The translations under genes and the position numbers were made by a program. The notes beneath the pieces are model-generated. The model ran no database searches and was not told the origin of the DNA. It saw only the letters and a list, made by a program, of their open reading frames with translations. Shown here in pieces: positions 39,701-49,100 of a stretch of DNA of 64,000 nucleotides. Origin of the DNA: Vitellaria paradoxa (lineage: Eukaryota > Streptophyta > Magnoliopsida > Ericales > Sapotaceae); contig CM034241.1 of NCBI GenBank assembly GCA_019916065.1, positions 18,093,228 through 18,157,227 of the forward strand, read 5' to 3'. The first letter of the stretch is position 1. Each line of letters starts with the position of its first letter.

Positions 39701-42700
39701 CTATGGCCCATACTGCATCTGAGATGCTTTGGGTCCGCTCTCTTCTGTGTGACTTTGGGATTGATGTTCCTTTACCTATGCCTATGCATTGTGATAATCA
39801 GGTTGCCATCTTTATTGCCAACAATCCCGTGTTTTATGAGCGCACTAATCATATCGAAGTTAATCACTTGATTGTCACTTCATTCGTAATTTATTACTGC
39901 GTCGCCAACTGAGTATTCTTTTTGTTCAATCGTCGTCTCAACTGGCTGATCTTCTTACTAAGCCACTACCTCGTTTTGCCTTTCAAACTCTGTTTTCTAA
40001 GCTGGGCATTTTTGACATATATGCTCTAGCTTGAGGAGGCGTATTAGAAGATATTAGTATTATTAGAGAATATTAGTATTATTGCGTTTTCCTTTCTTGT
40101 GTTGACAGCCGTAATTGACTGTATTTCCTTTTTCCTAAAATTTATTACCTTTTATGATTGTAGACTTCAATTATAAATAAGAATGCTTGGAGAGGGGAGA
40201 TGATATACTCCTCAATTCTTTGCTTTGATATCCTAATAGAGACCTTACAAAAGAAGTTTACATGGACATTCGTCCTAGCCTTGATATAGAGACAACCCTG
40301 AATAAGGTATACAAGTTTAAGAAATCCCTTTATGGTCTAAAGCAATCCCCCAGAATTTAGTTTGACAAGTTCAACAAAACAATAAAGAAGTATGGGTATT
40401 TCCAGTGTCAAGCAAATCACACTTCGTTTATCAAACACTTAGTTGAATGAAAATTGGCAATTGTCGTTGTATATATAGACGATATCATCTTAATAAGCAA
40501 TTGTAAAGACAGACTGACCAAGTTCAAAACCTTTCTTGCCAAAGAATTCGAAACCAAGGATGTTGGGAGTCTAAAATATTTTCTTGGAATGGAAGTAGCC
40601 AGGTCAAGAAAGGGAATTTCAGTGTCAAAATAGAAGTATATCCTAGATCTTCTTAAAGAGACGAGAACGCTTGGGTGCAAACCGGCTGAAACACCCATGG
40701 ACTCAAGTACTAAGCTTACAACAAATAAGGACAGTGTTCCAGTGGACAAAGGCAAATATCAAAAACTTGTTGGGAAGCTGATTTATTTCTCGCACACCAA
40801 ACTAGACATTAGGTTCTCAGTTAGTGTAGTAAGTCAATTTATGAATAATTCAACTGAAGAACATATGGAAGTTGTCAATTGGATACTAAGGTACCTCAAA
40901 ATGACACTAGGTAAAGGCATATACTTAAGGAAAACTGCAAGGAGAGATATTTAAGTGTTCCCTAATGCTGACTAGGTCAAATCAATAAGTGGCTAATGTA
41001 GAATAGTTAGCCCTAAATTATTTGGAAGACCTAAGCCACATGTAGGATTCCAAGAAGAAGAGCTAGTTTAATTGTCCTTATTGTATTAGTTGCTTTCGTT
41101 AATAATTAGGAATTTATTTGTCTTTTTTTCAATAATTAGGACCTAGAGTGCAATTTCTTTTTATTTTAGGGAATTTTCGTAATTTGTGTAATTAGCCTAT
41201 AAAAGGCTGAATTTTTCAGCCATTAGGGGACTTTTTGGATCATCTTTGATAAGGTTTTGAAGTATTATTCAAGAAAGCCCTAGTTTCTCTTTGCCTCTTT
41301 GTGTACTTCGAGTGATACACGTGACGATTGAGTGAATTGAATCTACATTGATAGATTCAATTGTTTGTGAAGACTTTCGTTCTATGTCACTGACCGAAGG
41401 TGAATATCTGGTTATCCATATAATAATACAACTTAATGATTTGACATATATCCCCAAATCAAGAGTTGAGATTTTATTTTATAACTATCAATGACTGAGA
41501 TTTATTGGAGAGAGAGAGAGCTTTGCTACACAAGGACTTGGTTCAAATTTTAAATTCTCCTCCAGCTTTGGTTTCAAATTTTAAACCACTGTCTGTGAAC
41601 AAGAATGGTGATAACTCAATATTTAAATTCTGTATACATTTTTTTTAACTCTTTCTAAAGATTATTTTATTTATTTTTTTGTACTCTTTAATCAAATTAT
41701 GTTTTTGTGCCTTTAGGCACAGGTAATTCCTAGTTGTACAAATGTATGGGGAAATTTAGTAACATGGCAAAGTAAGAAATTAGCAGTAGTTTCTTGGAGC
41801 AGCGGAGAAGCGAAGTTCAGAACTATGATACTCGGAATTTGTGAGCGAGCATGGCTAAAAATCAAAATCATCGCTTCTGAACCAATGAAAATATTTTGTG
41901 ACAATCACAGCTATTAGCATTATAAAGAATCCGGTGCATCACAATAGAACAAAACATGTGGAGATAGATCACCACTTCATAAAGGAGAAGATACAAAATG
42001 AGGCAGTTTGCTATACGCGTCTGTGGACAGCAAATAGCAGATATATTCATTAAAGCTCTACCCAAGAACTTTGAAGATCTAAGTACCAAGCTTGGTTCGA
42101 TTATCATCTACGCCTGGCTTGAGGGGGAGTGTGGAAATACCCAATCCTTGATTTTTAAGGGTATTGCTCCAGCAATTAGGATCATTTATTATTAGTTCAT
42201 TTCCTATTTTGTATTTTCCTATATTTGTGATTAGCTAGTTTCCTGATTTTGTGGCAGCTAGTTTCTTGTTACCAAGAATAGTGAAAAGAGCTTCTCTTCC
42301 TTTTATTATTTGTAGGTTGTAAGTTTTATAATTGATCAATAAGAGAATTTTTTCTTCTCCAAGATCTACAAAATACATACTCTGTAAGCTTGGAAGGATT
42401 AAAGCTTTTGTAATTTGTGGGTTGACGTTTTGCATCTATCCTTTGCACCACTCAGTTTTTGGAAGACGAAACTAAGGGTGCTTTACAGTGACAGAAAGTG
42501 ATAAAATTTGATAAAAGTTATGAGTTCGTAATTTGTGTAGTGAGATAAAAAGTGAATAACTTTTACAGATTTTCATTGGTTTTCAGCAATTTTCAGTACT
42601 CCAAACGGAGCCTAAATGGTGAGAAGAAAAATGATTGAACTATGTTTTGTAGGGTAATTAATCCGACATGGCTGGATGGTTTTGTTGCTATAGGGTCGAC

Positions 42701-43162
42701 AATAAATGCAATTTAATTGAATGGGATATAACTCTTCTTCAAGCTTGAGCTCTGGTGATGAATGTGGCATGGCTGGATGGTTTTGTTACTATGAGGCCCG
42801 ATGAGGAAAAAAGGGTGAGGCTGTTAGGTATGTTTGGAGCAAGGATTTATGGAGGGAAAAGAAATGAAGCGAAGTGGAGGGAAATGGAGTTATTTACATA
42901 CACTCATTTTTTATGATTAATTAAAATTTTTTTTAACAAATATTTATTTATTTTCTTTTCATTTTCCTTAATATACCAAAAAAACAAAATAAATTTAATA
43001 TTTTTTATTTTGTTTTCCTTTTCTACCTTTTCCTTAGGCTTTTCTTTTCCTTCCACAAATTCTTGTTCGAAACACAATCTTAAGGTCAATTGGTGATAAT
43101 AATGCAATTTATTAAACTCTTCTTCAAGCATAGCGACTTGGTGTGTCAGGTTGCATTTACCC

Positions 43163-43193
<31 letters not shown>

Positions 43194-46100
43194 GATTGTG
43201 GTAGGTAGCTTTGGACTGGTGCTGTATACAATAAAATATACTAAAATATAGGTTGCTTAATTATTTTATAATAAAGCTTTTGTAAATTTAGATATTTCAA
43301 TAAATACTTCCAAACCTTTATAGATATTGTAATATTTTTGTGCCGCTCTCGAAACGTTTTTAAAGCACTTCTGAAGCCTTTCCAAAATGTTTCCTTTTCT
43401 GTGGTAACCTAAACGAAACTTTAATCTTTGAGTAGCTCTAGAATGGTGTTGTATAATAACAAACAATTAATGTATGCTTCTATGCTATCGAGGGCTTGTT
43501 CATCTGCTCATGGTTTCGTCTTGACTTCTAGGCAGCCAGCAGCAGATGGTGTAACTGCAGCAGCTGGATACCTTGCAAGCCATCAGGTTTCTCTTTTTGG
43601 CATGAGCTGAAAGCTCATCGGTCTTTTCATTCTTTTAAACAGTGTTAGTTTATCGGTCTGTGAAATGCAGGGCTCAATGTTATCTGAAGAAGAGATCCAA
43701 AAACTAGCAGCAATGGGTTTTGAAAGGGTAAAACTACTACCTGTATCTTGCATTCTTTTGGTGGTTTTCTTTTAAATTTATCAGGTTATCTTGTTATGTT
43801 GAATTTGGATGACCAAACTCGATTTATGGAGATCACTTGATCAATATATTGATGCGTTGCTGTGAGTAAGATCATAGGAAATCATACTACCTAATCCTTA
43901 GGCTTTTGCTATCTGTATGTATTAAAGTGAACTGGAGGACATTTTGATTACAATTGCCGTTGGATTATTCCAGACACAGATCGAAGTTGCAGTGGCAGCT
44001 GCTGATGGAGACTTGAACGTGGCGATGGAAATTCTTATGACCCAACTGGTCTGTACTTGATGCTCATTTTTATTTATTTATTTATTTGGGCTAAGAGAAG
44101 AAGATAGTCATGGACCGTGGGAAAATAAATGTGGACTTGTCCCTTCTCAAAATCATAAAATATTTAATTTGTTTGGGCTCAAAGAATAGTCACGAGGGAG
44201 GGGGAGCAATATGAATAATTAGTCTGAAAATTCTAATGTTGCATGTTAATTGAAAGAAAGTATTTCAAATCATCTAATTATGTATGGAAAATTTAATTTT
44301 TATATCTAATGTAATAAGTTTTTGAAGGAATATTTTTTTTTTTTTCAAGAAATGGTTCTTGTGCCATACCTAATGTAAACAAACAAGTATCTTTAAGTTA
44401 TTTTTTTCCAAGTTACTTGCACTTTACCCCCTTCGGGGTTGGTCCAAAAACATATGACCCTCCTCTAGTTAAAAGTCAATTCATCACCTTGTGATTCGGA
44501 TTATAGTGCTAAATTGACAGAGTATGTTAAATTTAATTGAGTCAAAATTGGTTTGAGGAAAGAGATTCCCTGGAAATTGATAGATAATGGTATGTTTTTA
44601 CCAAGTTCTATGTTATTATGAAATGTTTCTTTTAATTTTTTAAATAGACTCGATACAAAATTAATGGACAAGTTAGATATATTTAATGAATTCAATTGAG
44701 TTTTGGCTTTAATTTGTGTTGACTTTGACACCAGATGAGGGTCGTATTTTTAGGCCAAATTCCAAGGGGATAAATTGTAGTTACTACTTTTTTTCTATCT
44801 GTTGTGATTGTTAATGATCAAGCATGAAAATAAACACAAATTTAAGTTCTACTTTCTTTTCTTTTTGCATTTTTTATGACCATTGATGGTCATGGCTTTT
44901 TGGGGGGTTACAATAGTTAGCTTTTTATGGGAATTGAAAGAAGCAAATCAGAAATTTTTATTTTTCTATTGGAAAATGTATTTAAGAGTTCGGACCATAG
45001 ATATATATATTCTTAAATTAGAAGATAGCGCATTTGTTGAAATCTCTTTGATTGAGGGATTTGATATAAAATAGTTGTTTTTTCCTTTTTCAATTTAGGG
45101 CACCTTGTGTATATATAGGGAATGCTGTAAACTTTTTTGAGATATGAAAAAAAATTATTATTCTTTGATTTTCAACGTGGTATCAGAGCTTTAGGTTCTC
45201 TGGGAATTTTTTTGCTTGGCCTTCATTGCCAAAAAATTTTCTCAACTTTTTATTTAAGTTTAGTTCAGCGTTAATTGCTAATCAAGCTTTCCTATTCAAT
45301 TCGACATCCTTCGTTGCCTCTAGAAAGATGATCATCTTCGCTAGAAAGCCGTCACCGGAACCCTAACACTGTCACCCTTGACATTCGCTAGAACCTCAAT
45401 CAGCGTTGACGTTCGCCTGTTTGGCGCCGTCCATGGTCATTCTTGTCATTCGTCGACAGGAACAAGTCATCACCTGTTCTCGATTGCCTATGCGATTGTC
45501 TATTCGCTCATCACAGATTGCTTAATCTGTGTGATCGTCAGTCACCCACAGTCATCTAGTCGTCATTGTTGCTCCATCATCGTTACCGTCGCCTAATCGC
45601 AGTGCCTCCCATCATCATTGATTGATTAATCGTCTGTCAAAGAACCCAATCGTCGATCAATCAACGTTACTCTTGTTCAATCGCGATCGTTTGAGGATTG
45701 TCAATCACTGCTGATTGCCAACCACCATCGTTGATTTTTTTTTGGAGCTGCGATCATCTGTGTGATCGCACTAGTATTTTGCATTGTGCACCATCATCAA
45801 TCTCTGTCTATCATTGCTAACTATTCCCTTCAATCACGTTCTATCTACGTCAATAGTACTGTTCACCATGGCTGAGATAAGTAAGAAGCTATAGGACCTG
45901 CTGATAACTCTTAAAAACCCTAAATCCACGGTACCTATTCATTGGCACATTCAAGTAAATTTCTTCTTTCACGGGGTTTAAATACCTTAGATAGTGCATT
46001 TGCAAATTCTTGGATTATTGACTCTAGAGCAATGGATCATATGATACATTCTTGTCATAAATTTAATATATACGTCCCTTGTCCTAGCAATAGAAACATA

Positions 46101-49100
46101 GCTATTACAAACAGTTCATTAACCACTGTAGCAAGCATTGAAGATATTAAGATTGGTCTCTAATTTATTCTTAGGAATATACTCCATGTTCCAAAGCTAT
46201 CCACTAACCTTGTGTTTATAAACAAATTTTGGCTTCATCATCGAAGACTTGGACACCCTTCCTTCGGAGTTCTTAAAATCATGTATCCTTCTTTATTCAA
46301 AGGGCTAGATAGTGAGAACTTTCATCCTAATGTTTGTGAACTTGCAAAACATAGACACATAAGTTTTCCAAACAGTAATAAAAGAAGCTCTATTCCTTTT
46401 GCATTGATACATAGTGGCACCTGGGGTCCATCGACTATTCCAAATATTTCAGGTGCTACATGATTTGTTTCTTTCATTGATGATTGTACTAGGGTCACTT
46501 GGGTTTTCTTGCTAAAATCCAAATCTAATGTCGGTAGTGTCTTCCCAAATTTTCATAGCATGATCAAAACTCAGTTTGGGGTTCAAGTCAGAAAGTTTAG
46601 ATCTGATAATGTAAGAGATTATTTCAATCATATTTTGTCACTATGTTCCCTACGGAAGGGATCATTCATGAGTCATCTTGTGTTAACACCCTACAACGGA
46701 ATGGAGTGGCAGAGAGGAAAAATGGTTACTTACTTGCCACAACCCGGGCATCTCTATTTCAAAACAATGTGCCAAAACATAATTGGGGGGAGTTCATTCT
46801 TACGACTGCACATCTCATAAATATATTACCGTCAAGAGTTTTGGGATTCAAAAGTCCTACGGATACACTGTCTTAGTTCTACCCTGATCTTTATACCACA
46901 AATCATCTTATTTCTAAAATATTTGGCCATGTGTCGTTTGTTCATATTCATAGTCAAAATAGAGGGAAACTGGACCCCAGAGCAGTAAGTGGTATCATCC
47001 TCCTACCAAAAAAAACTTTTGTTTCTGCTAATGTCACCTTTGTTAAACATAAGTCTTATTTTCTATACCTTATCTTCAGGAAAGACAATATTTTTGGATG
47101 ATAAGGATATAGATTTTTTCTTTTTTGGTTTGCCTGCATCTTCTCTATCTTCTCAAAAATGTCTCGAGTCTATATCTTCTTAAGATCAGCCTTCTTGTCC
47201 TTCTCAAGAATAGCCTTAACCTATGTTTGCACCAACCAATATCTTGGAACCTATGACTAGAGGTGATACCACTATTGATAATCCATAGTTCTCTCAAGTA
47301 TAATCAAGGAGAAAGAATCCAGTTCTTGAACTAGTGTAAGTCCAAGAATTAGACGGTAACTCTAGAAATGAGGTAATAGTTTCTAGTCCTTTGCCAGTTG
47401 AACCTATATCTGATATTGATTTGCCTGTTGCTATTAGGAAAGGAACTAGGGAATGTACTAAACTTGGAGAGGCAGAAAGGGATACGAGGAAGTTAGCATG
47501 CAAATCAATAAGTACACTAATAGATTCTAACCATAAACTTGGAGAGGCAGAAAGGGATATTGCTGTTGATAATGAGATGTATCAGATATTGGTTGGGAGA
47601 CTTACTTATCTCACACTATGCCTAATATTGACTATGTTATGAGTATAGTAAATCAGTTCATACACAAACCTAAAAAAGTTCACTTGCAAGCAGTCTATAG
47701 AGTGTTGCACTACCTCAAAGAAACTCCGGGAAAAGGTATTTTATTCTGAAGGAATGCTGGACTTATACTTAAAGCATACACAAGTGCCGATTATGCTGGG
47801 TCAGTGACTAACAAAAGATCTACTATGGGGTATTGTATTTTTCTTGGTAGAAATCTAATTACATGCAGGAGTAAAAAATAAAATGTGGTGGCTAGGTCAA
47901 GTTTTGAATCACAATTTCGAGCAATGGCACAAGGAGATTGTGAGCTACTATGGTTGAAGATTATCGTTGAAGACTTGAAGATTAAATGAGATAGTCCTAC
48001 GAGTCTTTATTGTGACAACAAGTCTGCAATCAATAGTGCACAAAATTCAGTGTAGCTTGACAGAACCAAACACATCGAGGTGGATAGACACTTCATCAAA
48101 GGAAAGTTAAATAGTTGTTCGATCTGTATGCCTTACGTGTCCACTAACTCCCAACTAGTAGATATTCTGACCAAGAGTTTGAGTAACTCCATGTTTCAAA
48201 CAATTGTTGCCAAATTGAGAATGGACAATGTCTATTCACCATCTTGAGGGAGAGTGTTGGAAAATGATTTTAAGAGTTTAGGTTGTAAATATATACATTC
48301 CTAAATTAGAAGATAGCACATTTATAAAAACCCCTTTGATTGAGGGATTTGATATAGGATAGTTATTTTTTCCTTTTTTGGTTTAGGGCATCTTGTGTAT
48401 ATATAGGGAATGTTGTAAACCTTTTTTGAGATATGAAAGAAATTCTTATTCTTTGATTTTCAACATTTTTAGTTGTATGCAAATTTCTTCCCTTGATAAT
48501 CATAAATTAAAATCTTGGAAGCACACTTTAGTCCAAAGGCTCAGGAGTAAGTAAGACTAAAACAAAGTTTATGCATTGTACATTTAGTAAAATTAAAGCT
48601 ATTAATAAGAGCACAATGAAAATTAAGGACCAGGAAGTGATAAAAAGTTTGTTATTTTTTATATGTAAATAGAGGGATTCCATAGGATTTGTGTTTAAGT
48701 GGTTAAAATGGAAAAGCATCTAGGGTATTTTATATAACCAAAGAATACATATTAAGTTGATAGTAAAATATTATAGGACATTTATGAGATCAACTATGCT
48801 TTATATGTAGGGTGTTGGGCGATTAAGAAGCAAAACTCTTGCAAGATGAATGTAGCAAAATTGTGATGCCAAGATGGATGTGTGGTAATTCAAGAAAAGA
48901 TATGATAAGAATGAATATATTTGAAAGAAAATTAAGATGACACTAATAGAAAAAATGTTGAAAGAGGGTCATTTAAGAGTCATGCCCAATATGGACCTAG
49001 GATAAAGCAATGAGGAAGAGTAAGTTGATCCAAATAGAAAGGATAAAGAGAATAAAAGGCAAATTTAATATTACATGGACTGGAATTATGAGGAAAGACC

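Larger units (their letters stand above)
34925..40238 (+). mobile_element. Copia element G, youngest complete Copia, nested in F
   Basis: A 5314-bp + strand element with two 197-bp LTRs (34925-35121 and 40042-40238), 5-bp TSD gagac, PBS, leader with a (GA)n run, gag, protease, integrase, RT and RNase H. By eye the LTRs differ at only about 9 of 197 positions, the least among the paired LTRs here. It still has several stops and active-site changes, so it is not autonomous. Confidence 0.93.
44967..48465 (+). mobile_element. Copia element I, internally deleted (no gag, no RT)
   Basis: Only 3499 bp between the outer ends of two 211-bp LTRs (44967-45177 and 48255-48465), with an exact PBS. The flanks ttttc and ttttt allow a 5-bp TSD with one mismatch, but they are low complexity. 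The internal region keeps protease, integrase and RNase H; most of gag and the RT are missing. By eye the LTRs differ at roughly 15%. Confidence 0.87.

Noticed and set aside
39181..39912. A 243-codon frame as an independent host gene
   Set aside because: It is the intact-looking RNase H end of Copia G pol, within its two LTRs.
46985..47010. Another LINE-tail insertion (ctacc plus 8 A)
   Set aside because: The A run belongs to the normal Copia PTKK-type segment before FVSA; there is no TSD and no frame interruption caused by it.
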